A stretch of 64,000 nucleotides of DNA from Prunella strophiata. Taxonomy: Eukaryota; Chordata; Aves; Passeriformes; Prunellidae. This document shows, one piece after another, positions 11,301-24,954 of the stretch (position 1 is the first letter of the stretch; each line of letters begins with the position of its first letter). A program made the translations under genes and the position numbers. The DNA lies in NCBI GenBank assembly GCA_036583965.1, contig JAZBQD010000015.1, forward strand, positions 26,324,310 to 26,388,309, written 5' to 3'. Below the pieces are notes generated by a model that was given only the letters and a program-made list of their open reading frames with translations, was not told the origin of the DNA and ran no database searches.

Positions 11301-12199
11301 CCCATTACTGCATGTACAAGTCAGCCAAAGCTTAAAATAGAGTGAGCTTATTCATTCTCCTTCTTCCTTTTCCAAATTGATCTAATAGACTGCAAGTCAT
11401 AGAAATTGAGTGTACAATCATAGCTTGAGTGTGCAATCATTTTGCAATCAGGAAAATGAACTTTATGTTCCTTTAGAAAGGTGATTTCTTTCTGTTGCAT
11501 TTTTTTCCTGCCAAGTGTCTAAAGGTATGTCATATGATTCTTTGGTACAAGTCTGTCTTCATCAGGCTGTGACCAGTCTTGGCCACAGAAAGCTGTTTTG
11601 GAAACTACTGTGTGTTCTCTTTATTACTGTGGCAAAGTCACCTTGAAAAGAGTTTTTCTTTCTTTTTTTTTTTTTTTTCCTATTTCCCTTAGTTTTATCT
11701 TTGTGGAGTCTAGTTTTCTGTTCCTGGTAAGCCAAGTCTCCACCACTGCCCTAAAACTGAGGAAGTAATAAATTACTAAAATCATGTATTTTATAGAGAA
11801 ACTTAGAGCCAAAGAGTAAGCTTTTAACAAGATTTTGGAAGCTATCTTATACAGCTGAAATGGGTATGAAAGTTCCAAACCTGAACTGTTCTATAGCATG
11901 GTTAAAATCAGCAAGAAGGTTGCCAATCTCCATAAGAACTCTGTGGATGAGATTTCTAAACCTTATCAGTAAACCAGAAAGCCCCATTGTCTGCATTGCT
12001 TAGCAAATTACAGCCTGCACACAAATCACAGTCTATGGAAAGCCTATCAACTTAAATATGAGAACAGTTCTTCAAAGGACATCGGGGTTATCTCTGGGTT
12101 TAAGACAAACTCTCAGTAGTTCAGTCTTTTTTACCTTCCCTTCTTCAGAAACCCAAGCAGCAGTGTTTCTTCCTGAATAAAATAAACCAGCAGACTTAC
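5341..12199 (-). other. Intron 1 of ATP6V0D2
   Basis: A 6.86-kb GT-AG intron. The donor is G|GTAAGT (plus-strand ACTTAC at 12194-12199) and the acceptor is TTTAATTCCAG with a weak pyrimidine tract. It contains a ~1-kb CR1 copy (6593-7566) in the same orientation as the gene and a T16 tract at 11663-11678. I recognise nothing else in it. Confidence 0.85.
6593..7566 (-). mobile_element. CR1 LINE fragment, ORF2 C-terminal part plus 3' UTR
   Basis: Read on the minus strand it begins in the reverse transcriptase palm: GPVLFDIFISDTHSG then IECTVNRFAGDTKLSGAG. The catalytic FADD motif of CR1 is mutated to FAGD. It continues through the usual CR1 tail, read on the plus strand as CTCCAGGTGGGGTGTCACAA, GCCCTACTCTGGACTCAGCC and CAACCTCTTCCAGTGTTTCA. 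It ends near a decayed terminal repeat (CATAGAGTCTTCTATG, 6595-6610). Several stops and frame shifts make it inactive. It is 5'-truncated and an old copy compared with the one at 38.4 kb. It lies sense to ATP6V0D2 within intron 1. Confidence 0.93.
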
Positions 12200-12329
12200 C
12201 TTCCAGTGTCTCACACTGTGCTAAATTGACGTAGTCCGCGCTTGTCAAGATCCCAGCTTTGAACCCTCGGACCAGACCCTCCAAGTAGCCATGGTCCACA
12301 TTGAAGTAAAACTCCGAGTATCCTGGCAT
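12200..12329 (-). CDS. ATP6V0D2: ATP6V0D2 coding exon 1 (start codon)
   Basis: A 130-nt coding exon for [34 protein letters not shown] and NLAQCETLE plus the first base of an Asp codon. ATG at 12329 is chosen because it gives seven residues before the invariant YFNVD motif, the same spacing as in human d1 and d2. The Kozak context is weak (T at -3, C at +4). The exon ends with a consensus donor, AAG|GTAAGT. The frame reads on past the donor for about 40 codons without family similarity; that is intron. The N-terminal block helps subunit d seat on the c-ring (family knowledge). Confidence 0.96.
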
Positions 12330-12706
12330 GGAGAAAAAAGATATTTAATCTCTCTTCTGGGTACTTGATGGCACTGAATATCTGCCACCAACTGTTTTTC
12401 CCCTCTTTGGAAGGAGTGACAAATAGTCACGGAATTCCTGCCAGCCTATGATTGTGTTTTACCAACTGGTTTCTTCCTGTTTCTTGTTCCTACTGTGGTT
12501 CCAGTGCAGTTGATGCTTACACAACAGCCAGCCAGTAAATCCAACTCCCTCCTGTCAAAGCCAGAAAATGAACCTGTTATTGTTGGAAGAGAAGCCAAAA
12601 AGGAAGTACAGGATTTAACCCCTGCTTGCAAGGATGCTCTGCACTGCTAGGAGACTGAGAAAGCACATTACAAAGCTTGAATAAAACTGTATTATAAACA
12701 GGAAGT
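12330..12706 (-). promoter_or_regulatory. Possible 5' UTR and proximal promoter of ATP6V0D2
   Basis: Location upstream of the start codon is the main argument. On the gene strand there is a TTTATAAT box at 12691-12698 with an ETS-type ACTTCC immediately upstream (GGAAGT on plus, 12701-12706). A second AGGAAGT lies at 12601-12607. A dyad GTGAC-AAATA-GTCAC lies at 12416-12430, resembling paired CREB/ATF half-sites. PU.1-type ETS factors and MITF/NFATc1 act on d2 in osteoclasts (background knowledge). If the TATA-like box is used, transcription would start near 12660 with a ~330-nt leader. An upstream non-coding exon is equally possible. Confidence 0.3.
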
Positions 12707-15470
12707 TATCTGAGAATGCCTATGGAGAAAATATCTCTGCAGTAAAATAGTAGTCTGTGGCAGAACATAGCCTATTCAAGGAGCTTAGATGGTTTGGTAG
12801 TATCTCTGTATTGCTTTTTTAAAACACTTTTGCTTGCTGGAAATTTTCTGCTGCTCATCTCTATCACTAAACATGTATATGAATTGTAAGAGCCTTCTAA
12901 TAATTAGTGTGAACAATAGATGATGTACAGAGGTGAAAGGTTTTTGAAGGGTTTGACTTTCATTGTCCTTGAAAGTCAGTATCCAGAACTTGCCTCAAAA
13001 CCATAGTTTGTCCCAGTGTGCCACCCACACCTAAAAACACACACTAATGTTTTAGAGCTTTGAAGATATTTGGTGTATTGTGTTGGCTGAAGGCATGCAC
13101 CATAACTAGTCCATTGGCCCTTGTGCTGAAATGGGGCTGCAGCAAGAGTTGTGAGCTGGCAGCTGGTGGGACAAGGCTGTGACTGAGACCTTCTCCCCTG
13201 TCCTGGGAGGGGAGAAACTGATGAGACCTTGGTACTCACCAGATGATTCCTGTCTATACCATGCTGCTCCTGGCAAGCAAGGCTTGGAAGGCTACACAAT
13301 GAGACACAAGATGCCTGCATATTTGCTGCCAAAACAGCCACCCCCTACCTCCTCTAGGAAGGTCACTAGCTTGCTGTTTTCCTGGCTGGCTGGCCAGGAA
13401 CCTCCAATGGGCAAGAAGTGGCCACAAGCCACTGGGCAGCTATGCTGAGCCAGGGGAGCAACACAACTGCACCTTGAGGGTCAAATTAAAATTGTCTCAG
13501 GCTGGATAGTATCCCACCTGTAGCCCATGGCAGGGGAAATAACGACAGCATTTAGACATTTTGAAAAATCTCATGTTCAGACATGCAAACTGTATTCAAT
13601 TGGAAGTTCAATGGGGCCAAAGTATTGAAGTTTGCTCCTCATACTACTGGGTTTACAGTTTTAAGTTAGTCAGTTCTTAGCAATGCAGAGTTAACCCAGC
13701 TAAAGAAGAATGAGACAGATTAGGCCTATTAGACAATAGAAACAAAACATTTCCCTCCCCCACACAAACAATTTGGTTTTGTCTCTCAAGTCTGCATACC
13801 AGTAGGGCTCAGAACTTTCTAATGCAAGAAATTTTCTGCAGAATTTTGACAATGATGTTTCAAAAGTCAGAGAGATTTTTCAGGATACATGACCACCATC
13901 AGTGTTTCCTTACTGACATGTGACAATAATCACATTTTAACTTAAACCTGCTTTTTTTGTTGTTGTCATCCTCTTTGTTCCAGCGTGTTTTGCTCAACAT
14001 CCTCTGGTTTTCACCTTCTCAAAGAAAAGAAATGGGGAGAGCTAATAATAATTGCTGTGTACACTGAGAGCAGTGTGTAGGTTTAACCTACAGCTCTCCA
14101 AAGCATGTGTTGCATAAACAAGTCAGGTCCCACAGCAGCTGAGCTCAGGCTCCCCCAGCTGCAATCACAGCTCTCACACAGTGGCACACGTCCAGCTGGG
14201 GGCAGTCCAAGGCTGTGCTCCCGATGAGCTTCCAGAGCTTCAGACAGCAGGGCCAGTGCAGAAGTGGCTTTGCAATATATCCTAAATTTAGTAAGGTCAT
14301 GTTAATACTGCCTGGCAGGTGTAAATACCACCACTGGTGATCCTCCAGTGGGAAAGTACCACCACGGGTCTATAAATATTGATGGGACCATCACTTGAAA
14401 TATAATCACTCAGCAAAGTGGTCTAATGAAATCAGTGTAATTTTGAATGATTTCAGGAAACTGGAGAATCAAGATAAAGTCTTCAAAAATTGTATCTAGT
14501 AAGGGATAAGGTGTCAGATAATTTGACCCAGATTGACAGACTGCATTTGGCAACATCCAGAAATCCTCAGTTCTCTGATTTTTGTTGAAAGAAAAGCTGA
14601 GTAAAAGAGACAGCTTTAACAGCAATTTAAACATGATGCATATAGTTAGTTAATGCACTAAAATTTTATTTAAAAAATGTATATTCAATATCTACTGTTG
14701 CAGTCTATCAATATAATTTTATTTCTTATAATGAGTGGATAGTACTATATGGTTTCTTTCACACTTGTAGTGTGCATGGTTTTATTAAACATTATTTGGG
14801 TCTATATCAATGATTTTACTTAGGTAGAGCTGTGAATTTGCTTTAACAAATTATCATGTGAGAAAACACGATACTCTCACCTGTTCCGTTTGTGGAGTGC
14901 AAAGGTTGAGATATTTTTAAAAGAATCTTTTAGCAGTGAGCTAAACAAATATTGATAGTGTGCTTGGGAGGAGGAGTTCTTTCAGGTTAAGCAACACTAA
15001 CAACACAAAGCTCTTCAGATCTAAGCACAGAATTTAACCTTTGATACTGCAAGTTTTCAAGAGACTTTGAACCAAAATGCATATATTACTTAACCACAAG
15101 AGGTCATCACAACACTGCTCTAAGCCACCTTACTCCAGTTTTTTCACCTTCACTGAGAGAAACTTGGAAAGAAACATTAAAAAAAAAAGGTATTTTCTGA
15201 ATCTGTTTTTCAGCTAATCTAAAACTGACAATAAATCTGACATACACTGATTATTTACTCAGAAGTGATGAACAAAATTCTTCCGTGTTACCAATGTTCT
15301 GGCTATATCCACAGATATTCTCTGAACTTCCTCTTTTTTTTTTTTTTTCTTTTTTTAACACAGCAAGCAGCTCTTAGCCACGAGGTTAATAGTGAAGAAC
15401 AAATGACAAATAATCAGCAGAAGAGTGACTAAGTGGTGTTATATCATAAATCACATGAATTCAAGGTTAC

Positions 15471-15472
<2 letters not shown>

Positions 15473-15499
<27 letters not shown>
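15473..15499. repeat. Poly(T) tract, T27
   Basis: Twenty-seven consecutive T, the longest pure homopolymer in the window. No retroposed body is recognisable on either side. Confidence 0.95.
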
Positions 15500-15503
<4 letters not shown>

Positions 15504-18500
15504 ATTAGAAGTATGTAAAGATACTATTTTTTCATCTTGGAATCTCATTTAGAAGTCTATATCAGCCTTAGCAGACAGATCTCTGCTTAAATTTTGCATT
15601 AGGGTATGCAGAAACAAAATTCACCCAAGTCTTGCCTAGTGCAATTGTTTACAAGATAATTAGCATTATGAGTGACAGATTCACTCTTACCAGTATATAT
15701 AAATTATGGGTGAAACAGATTTCTTCAGTAGTGTTTATATTGACTCTTTTTCTTTGGTGGGAGATTTTTTGACCTAATTTCTTATCCTGTCAGTGGGAAA
15801 TGTCCTTCCTTATTTGTAAATCAGAAGTGGTTTTAAAAGCATAGCCTGTTTCTCCAGATGTTGCACACTCCCTCTCCCCCCCCCAAAAAAAACAAATAAT
15901 TTTTTCAGATTGGTTCACTAAAAATTGTAAGATATGCAAGACTTAGATTAAAACTATTTTAGTTTTCTAACACAACTTAATAATATCTAAACAGGTTTAG
16001 ATTCTTTTGGAATGCTGTGTTTCTAGGGCATTTTTTGATGCATATCTTTTTGCTGACACTGAAAGGCAATTACATCAAAACTCCCTAACCTTTGTAAACT
16101 CGGTAATGTTCCAGTGTAAATTTCTGATGGGTGTGACCCATTCCTAACAATCTTTCCAAGACGTGACCTGTTGAAATACCTTATTTTCTGAAAAAATAAT
16201 AAGAGGACAATTTTGACTGCAATATGTAAACTGAGATTCAGCCTTTCTGAGGTGTTGAGTACCTGAAACTCTTCTAAAATTAATATCACAAACAATTGGA
16301 TACTGCATGGAGCCTAGCATTCCATGGAGTGCTACAAGTGTACTGGTATGAGCAACAGAAATGTAGCTCAACCATAGAGAACACAATTACATTTATCCCA
16401 GTTTCTGAGCTTTGCTCAACTGCTCTCACCCATGAAGAAACAGTCCAAATGCAGTTAAATTTGTGACTGCTTAGAAGTTAAAATATATTAAATAAATAAA
16501 ATATCTTGTATTTTTATAAATATATGAATATTGAGAATGATAGACTATATGTGTACAGATACAACTGAGCAACCATGCTTTGTAGCTATTTTTAAATCAT
16601 TCCCATGCAGATCATCTTGATAGCTAAGCCCTCTTGTGCCAAAAAAATGTTGTACCCAGCTGACACACCCTGTGTTAATCTGCACCCTGCCCAATTTACT
16701 CTGACTTTGATAAGAGAATTTGCAGCAAATATGCACCCCTAACTTTCCTATCACCTGATTAGTTTTGATTGAATTTACTTAAAATTCATCTTTTACAACT
16801 GTTCCTTGTTAGAAGTGGTTTTTTTGATATTGGATTCACAAACGTCGCTCAGTGATGTTATGAAATATCAAGGAGCTGCCTTTTCCACCTTCTTTGCTTT
16901 CAAAAGATAATCTAGCAGCTTTTTAGGTCAGCAAGCCTTTTGGTTTTTAGATCTTTGTTCAAGGAATTACATGCCAGTGTAATAAAAAGGTCTTTATCAG
17001 AGACTTAGAGTGGTAAGTCTGTGGAGAGAAGCCAGGACAAAATCATTATCAGTAGATATAAACCTAGAGAAAAGCAGATTTGAGCAAACTAACACAGCTC
17101 TGGAATGCTTTCAGAAGTGAAGATGGAAATTTACAAAGTTTCTACACTCTCTTACAAAATTGGGCAACTTTGGTCTCAATAATTTGTACTTTTGTACACT
17201 GATATTCACATGAACTCAGCAGCCTCCTCCTCAGACTCGTGTTCTGGCTAATTCTACTGAGGATGGCAAGATTCAGATCCTGTGTTAAGCTCAAGTCTTT
17301 CTCTGCACAGTGTCACTACTTCTTTCTGGTTATCTTAATTTTCTGTCCTCTTTGTGAGAAGAGTTCATGCAGATGAGCACCCTTTTCTCTTCTTCATGGA
17401 TCAGTTATTCATTAACTGTCATAAAATTCACAATCACTAGGTAACATCTTTAGATTTCTTCAGGGATCCTAAAGTTTTATCCTTGACACAACCTGGAAAC
17501 AAAATAAAGATGATAAAACTTTGAGATAAAAAGTACAGACAAGTCAATATGAAGTGCAAGGGGTCCATTAATTCCCCACATTTGCAGCTCTCTGAGGACC
17601 ACCACTCAAAAGGTTTCCTCATCATCTTATTGATTTCAAACACAGATGCAAATTCTGACAGCTTTTTTTCTCAGATCAATAGGCAATTAATATTTTTGAC
17701 CACCAATTTAATCTGCTTCACAAAACAGCCAGAAGATGTACATGGCTTCAAAATGCAGCATTCTGCTAGCATAACACTAACATGATTATAGATTGTATCT
17801 CCTACATCCCATTCCTTGTAATCTTCATTGCAGTTCCATTTCCCACTTCTCACTTCTATCTCAAAAGGTTATGAATAAAGTCTTAAAACCGGAATGTACT
17901 GAAAAATCAGAGAACTCTGTTTCAACAGGGAGATGAATAGAATTTAAGTGAGGATTGATATATTTATTTGGCCCCATGAACTGAAGAGATTCAGCTTCAG
18001 ATTTAAGCCTGATGTGTTCACATTTTTCACTAGGTGGAGCAATAGCATCTTTGTTAATATGCTATTCCTATTCTGAACTCCTGTGCCAGGAGCTTGGACT
18101 CTGCAAGGATATTCTGAACTAAATCTCTATATATTGTAAATGAGGCATTTAATTTAGGAATATATTTTTCATCAATTTGATTTTTTTAAGTTTCTTTCAA
18201 GTGTTTTGCTAGTTCTGATACCTCTTGAGAATTATTGAAATGTAGCATTATTAATTTTAATTCTTCTTTTTTTAGTCTCAGATTCATTAATGTTTTATAG
18301 TTGATGGAAAAGGTAACACAGAAAACAGTCCATATAACAACTTGGTACTTTAGGTTGTTGTTTGTTTAATGCATGCAGTAAGAAAGAAAACCAAATTCTG
18401 GGTCATAATTTATCTAAATATTTGGCTAATTGAAATTCTCAAAAATGTCATTTTATATGAATACACATTTTTGCAATTATTTAAATTTTATGTCAAAATC

Positions 18501-21500
18501 TCTTTTCAAGGTATATTGCTTTAAAATATAAAGATACTTACATTAAGAAATAAATTTAAAGGACTTTCAATGACATTTTAGTTTCTTAAGATTATTAATT
18601 TAAGAAATATTGGTGGTAAGGTTTAGAATTTTTCAAGACATGATATTTTTGTTATAAACCCTTCTCTTGATACCTGCATAAGTAATGATTCTTTATCAAA
18701 AGATTAATTTATGTTTTCCATGGGATTATGTTATCAAAAGAAAGATTACATTATTTTACAATAAAATGTCAAGGTGATAGATTTTAAATTACTATTTAAT
18801 TATATCTATTTTACATTTTAATCCATATATTTTTGTTCATGGCTTGATTTGCTTCTATTATGTTATACCAGTTCTTTGGCTTCAGGCCAAGAATATAATA
18901 CCTGAGCTTGTGTTATCCTGATGATTTGTGGAAATGGCTGTTAGTAATGGCCACAATTAATTTATGAAATTAAATCATTATATCAGATATTGATTCACAT
19001 TGAGGATGAAATAAAGTCTGATAATGTGTTTATTTACCTTATTTCCTCCACACTTAATAAAATCAAAATAGTGTTTAGTTACATAAAAACATTGGAAAAT
19101 AAATAATCATCAGATACAGTAAAGACAGCTTTGTACTGCTGCTGGCAAGGCTGATAAAATAAAACCTAATTTTAGAAAGACAGCACATAGAAGTTATATT
19201 ATCCTACATTTTAAGAAGTGCCTTACTAACCATTTAAGCGTTTTTGTTGATAAATTGCTCCCTCTATGACACACTGGAACTTCATTCATAAATTAACCTC
19301 AATCATTAGTAAAACAGCAGAGTTGGTTTCAAACATTAATTGGGCTTTTTGAGATTTAGCTGTAGAGTTCTTTGAAGCCCTTTTAAAATTTCTGATTAAA
19401 AAAACCCACCCACCAGCACTGCAGCACCATGGGTGACTGAGCTGCCAGAGCACACCATCATGAGGACTTAAACACTGGAAGAAATGCCATTCAGGATAAT
19501 ATTCAGGAATTCAAGTACTTAGGGTATTCAGGTATTCAAACACCATTCAGCTGGATAAAGTTCTAAATATCACATTTTTCCACAAACCCAAATGAGCACC
19601 TGAATTGTGGGAAAGGTTATTTCAGTACAATATTTTAATTTTTTATCTTTTCTGATAGAGAGTCATATATTTTGGTCAAAAAGCAGAAAAAACAATTAAT
19701 AGTAGTAGTGAACTAAATATTAGTAACAGTACTAAATATTCTGCCTCTGTCTCCTTTACTGAAAAATAGATGCTAAACCTTCTTCAATGCCAGGGCCTGA
19801 TTATCCATGTGTAGGGGGATCCATGGGACAGGTGGGATAGACAATACAACAGTTTTTTTACCCTGTTACTTGGGCAGTGGGATCTGATTTAGCATGAGCA
19901 AGTACAAACATGGATTTTTGTGCCTCTAATGCCAGGAATATCAAATGCCAAACATCAAATCCAACATCCAGAAGTTTTGCATCTCTGCAAAACTTTTTTT
20001 TTTATTCTCCTAATCCCAGATCTGTTATCCTGAAACAGTTTCAGACCCAGTGCATAAGAAAACCTGACCTTTCACAGCCTTATAGAAAGGGTCAATGAAT
20101 GTCAGCAAACAGATAAAAAATTCTGAAACTTAAAACTACTTGTTTCTTTCTCAAAATCATAATGTTCTTACTTAATTGATTAAATTAGCTCATATAAGCA
20201 CAACAGTAGTCACTAAAAAAGAGGTATGAAAGCCTTCAAATATTTTGAGAGTAAAGGATCTGTTCCTCACTATGAATAGCTAGCACACTTCTGCCTCATA
20301 TAAAAGCTGATTCCTTAATCTCAGACTTTATAAAAAATTATGATAATTGTATACAAGCACTCATAAAAGAGATTGAGATCTTGTTTGAAAATAGCACAGT
20401 GAAATGCCTGGTTAATTCTCTAACCTCCATGTGCTATATTTATTATCTTGACCAAATTACATTTACAGCTCCTTGCCTTTGATTTTATGAGCAAAACCAA
20501 AATACAAAGAAGGCTTAGGCTGGTACTGTACATACAGTATTTCCACTATGATCAGTACATGTGTGAACAAATTATTAGATATAGAAAGAATTCCAAACAC
20601 AGAGAAAATAATTTACCAGGAAAAAAAAAAATAGGTTGAACTTCTCACAGCAAAAGTTGTTTTTGCTTATACCTCTCTACAGCTTCTGCAACTGCAATTT
20701 TGGATAAGTCTACTGATTCCAAAAGAGTTGTATAAAGTGCATCAATATGAAGTGAGAGTAACCAAAAGGTGTTGCTGAACAGCAGCTGGGTATTGTCATG
20801 AAATGAAAATTAAATTAACAGAAAATATGAAATTTTTTATCAGAGTTTGCTAAGTGGTACATTAGTTTTGTCCATGAATTTTGCTACTTGACTTTTGATT
20901 TAAGGAATTTAGTTTGACTATTCCCCAGATAATTTTGAGGTAATATTCACAACATAATACTTCACAATGATTCAAAAATACTCAAGACTATAAAACAAGC
21001 TACAATTCCAGAAGTTAGCATAATTAGGTTTTGAATTCTTTGTATTTTTCCTTTGTTTTGTAAAAAATGTTTATGTTTTCTTTCTCTTCTCCTGCAAAGC
21101 TTATAAATCTTCTTAAGTACATATTGCTTCAGTACTTTTCTTCTTAGTTCATATTCTGTGGCAGACTTCTGTTGACAACTTTCTTCTACATCATGATATT
21201 TTATACATTAATGCTTGCAAAGATTCTGTAGAGCTGTCCTTCTCTTCCTGCAATGATTATATCACATCTGAGCAAGTTCATAATGGTTAACATTTTTTAA
21301 GATTCTTAAATAAGAGGCAATTTGTCCCACTTTGTCCAGCTTGTTTATTGTCTGCCCACAGCTGCCAAAGACATTAGTCTTTCCTTTTAAAGCAATTTTC
21401 CATGAGCATAACTATACAGACTGACCTTCCTGCCAGGACATTGATTTGTTAACTCAGATTCAGTTTGAAATACACAACAATAGTGAAATCTCAGAAGGCA

Positions 21501-22772
21501 AATTGACAGAATATCTGTAACTATAAAAATATTTCTGTGTGATTGCTCTAAAATTCTGGGTAGATTATGCTGCAGGACTTAGATTTTTAGATCAGATTCA
21601 CCACATCTTTTGAGAGGTAGACTCTTAAAAAATTACACTTTTCTCTTACAAGTTTTTATAAAAGACAGCTCTCAAGAAATGTACAACTAAATTGTTCAGG
21701 GAAGCATGATATAGATAAATAAAACAATACATTTTCATAAAGAGAGTTTTAGCTTAACCATATTTTAAATAAGTTACTTTGTAATTTCATAATTTTGCTT
21801 TGAAATTAAACCAAAGAATTTATTTTCATTAAAGATACAAAAAAGTATTTTGAGGAATCCCTCTGAAGTCAGTGGGTTAGAGCACTGTACATTACCTGTC
21901 AATTATTTGAACCTGATTAGTTACACTTTAAAATGATGAATTTGTTGAACATAATTTTTAAATTTATTGAAAAGTTTAAAATTGAGCTGTAGAATGTAAA
22001 GCTGAAGATTTAAAATTGAATTTTGAAAGGGGCTTGTAGGAATTTTGGGGGCAGAAACACATTCCTTTTTGATGTGTCCTTCAGAAAAAGGAAACATAGA
22101 CTAAGCAGCTATTTCAGATGCCCTAATGAAGTGGAGGGAACCAAAAATTTGTGGTAAATTAACTGGATAATCCCAATAAATATTTTACAATTCTTATCTA
22201 TATTTTAAAAAATCCAGAATAATTATTATTTTTCCATTTTACAATCTATAGTTTATCTTTATTGAGAGCTATAAATGTTAAATATCTTTGAAACTCTGAT
22301 GCAGGGAGGACACTTCCTAGGCTAAAGGAGTCTGTAATGCCACTGACTCCCAAATGACATCGGTGAGACTGGAATACTGATTTCCACTTGTCTCTGGAAA
22401 ATGAGTCTCAGGGTGACTCAGATGGAATGACCTTAAGTTCGTGGCCTTTTTCTGGAAATTTTTGCATATAGTTTTATGGTTATATCTTCCTTACCCATCA
22501 AACAAAACTACAAATTGCTGAGTAAAACATAGAAAGACTGTATTCAGTTGTCAACATTTTTTATCACTGAAGTTAGTGCTAGTAGTCTTGCCAGAAGTGC
22601 CACTAAGGATAGACATCAAAAAATGAGATGAGAAGAAAAGTTAATTGTCATATGAATGCTGTGTGTTTGAGAATTAGCTGAATCATTTCCTGAAAAGAGA
22701 ATTCCTGTTACAATGGCAGCACAGCTATAATACAGAAGTCAAGCACAGCCATGATCTAACATCTGTGTGCAA

Positions 22773-22807
22773 ACAAAATAATATACTTACACAAATAATA
22801 TACTTAC
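22773..22807. repeat. Tandem duplication, 2 x 17-18 bp
   Basis: Copies ACAAAATAATATACTTAC (22773-22790) and ACAAATAATATACTTAC (22791-22807) differ by one A. Likely replication slippage. Confidence 0.9.
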
Positions 22808-24954
22808 AATATTCAGTGCAGGGAATCTGTGCAAGTCCTGCAGGAGTAGCTCAGAAGTAAGAATGATTAATTTCTAGAGTCTTTGTTCTGTTCTTATTCT
22901 TCTAGCTCTGGAGACAATATCACATTCTCCCCTTTTCTCTTAAAAGGTAACAAAATGTAGCATTCAGTTAGCAAAAACACCAGTAAGATTCTTAAGATTT
23001 TAATCTTTAGCTATTTTTAATTTAAAAATTCTGATTTTTTTTTTTTTTTAAGATTTTAGCTTTTATGGGAAAGTTATTTTTTCAACTGGGATAAGTACAG
23101 TTTAGTTGTGCAGAATTTGTAGAATTAAAGGTAAATGTAAGCTCAGGTACACCCAACCTTTGGTGTCATCTGTGAATCAGCATATCTACTACTTTTGCCT
23201 TTTAGCATCCTGATTATCAGGTCAACATTTTCTTTGGACAGAGTATAGTTTATGTATTTGTTTTTTCAGTGGCTAAAATTGGGGCAAAATGGCTGTCTTA
23301 TAAAATGAAATGTATTCAGGTCTTAAAATTGCTGGTTTTGCGCTGTGCTCTGATTACCACAGGAATATCTGAAAAATGGAGAATTCTTTTCTATGTCCTT
23401 TTGGTATCTAGGAGTGCTTTTAGGTTCCAATTTGTCTAATTAATGCTGGCTTTCCACAGTTGTGATGTTTTAGTTTTTTGGAGGGGTTTCTTTGGGAGGG
23501 AGGGGGGAAGAGTTGTTTTGTTGGTTTTTGTTTGTTTGCTTTTAAGTAACACAAAATAAAGCCCTCATATCTTTTAGAATTACAGCTTTTAAAGGATGGC
23601 CGACATATTTAAATATCTACACAGGGAAAGAGGAAGTTAGGTGATATCTGGCTTCTAAGATTTAAAGAGGTGGCTTCAGTGAATGCAGCTCAAACTCTGA
23701 TTTTGCCATTTTATTCCTTATTGATTCTCATAATCAGTAATGATTATGTTGCCATTTACACTAAATTATAGCTACATTAAGTAAATTTTAATGAGCATCT
23801 TAAGTATTCTGCCTTCTGAATGCTGATTGTTCTTTGGGATATCTATTTTCTGTTATTTAGACAAGTGAATCACTGAAGTTTCAGTTTGCTGTATGAGTGA
23901 AATCCCATTTTAGGCGGCTTGCATCACAAAGTAAAGGAAGAAATTATTTGTTAGAAGAATTGAAAAGAAATCAAAATTAAATCAAAATCTATATACCTTG
24001 CTTCAGATTACAAGTTACAAACAATCTGATGCTATCTTCTGTGGATGAGAAGCATTAGAAATATATTCCATAGTCAGATTCTGGCACTGCTGGAGGACTA
24101 GGAAGAACAGATCTCATTCAGTTACAGTGTTCCTGGAGAGATAAAAATAATTCTCTGAAATGTTAACTTTCCATTCCTGGAACTTGAATAGACTGCATTT
24201 CAGATTAATTCAAACGTATTTCAAATTACCTTCTTAATTATCTCCATGTAATTATGGTCCTAAACATTGTTCACACTCAATCATGCATTACAGTGTAAGT
24301 TCATTAAAAATAAACCACTTTATTGCTTTAATTTATTGTTGTTACCAAACTTGTTGGTTCAAGATATAGCTGCTTAGGTATAACCCTTTTGATCCAATGT
24401 AAAACTTCTCTTTCCATATTCTTCTTATGGAAATCCTGTGACTTGCTGTGACTTGTCTTCAGAGCAGTCTTTCCAGGTAAACTTGGCACATGAACTTGGC
24501 TTCATTAACCCAAGCAAAAGAGAATTTTATTATTTCTTGCTGTTAGCCATGAGGCTTAATGACAGGTATGGGGAAATATTGGGGTATTTTCCCTATATGT
24601 TTATACTTAACATTTAAATGGCAACTTTTGTTTTCAAAACTATGAGATAAAATACTTGGTAGGAAGTTAAAAGAGCTTGATGAGATCACACGGGAATAAT
24701 TATCATATTTGCTGTATATGTAAGTCTTCTCACCTGTAACCAATTACCTATTTTATTACCATCACAGGAGATGCATTAGCAACCTGAGTAATTTCCATTA
24801 ATTTCTGAAAATATCTGAAAAACATGAGGGTTGCAGTATCCTAATGTTTCTTGCTCTAATTGGCTGTTTCAGGCAGATGTGTCTGGGTTAATAATGCTAT
24901 TGAAATTGAAATTTCAACTTTTTGCTTTACAGCAGCTGCAGAGAAACCAAAACC

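Larger units (their letters stand above)
263..12329 (-). other. ATP6V0D2: ATP6V0D2 gene, 5' half (V-ATPase V0 subunit d)
   Basis: Gene-level entry joining coding exons 12200-12329, 5169-5340, 3114-3292 and 263-342, all on the minus strand. Subunit d is a soluble protein on the cytosolic face of the V0 sector. It caps the c-ring and couples it to the V1 central stalk, so it is needed for proton pumping into endosomes, lysosomes and, for d2, the osteoclast ruffled border and renal membranes (family knowledge). Exon phases are compatible at every junction and yield 187 codons, matching the residue at which the human protein reaches the same LYK motif. The remaining ~163 residues lie beyond the left edge. 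The choice of d2 over d1 rests on divergence: d1 is nearly invariant in vertebrates as I recall it, whereas this copy differs at many sites and has d2-like stretches ([26 protein letters not shown]). Part of the middle is d1-like, so the paralogue call is likely rather than certain. Confidence 0.9.
12707..24954. other. Intergenic, no gene recognised
   Basis: About 12 kb of AT-rich sequence. Open frames are short, lack family similarity, and show no exon-like flanks I could support. It contains T tracts at 15334-15348, 15473-15499 and 23035-23049, and a short tandem duplication at 22773-22807. Two relatively GC-rich patches (about 13,130-13,460 and 14,080-14,260) have no recognisable content. 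Confidence 0.6.

Noticed and set aside
12072..12199. Read-through of exon 1 beyond residue 43
   Set aside because: A consensus GTAAGT donor lies at the family's conserved exon border, and the family sequence continues at 5340, not here.
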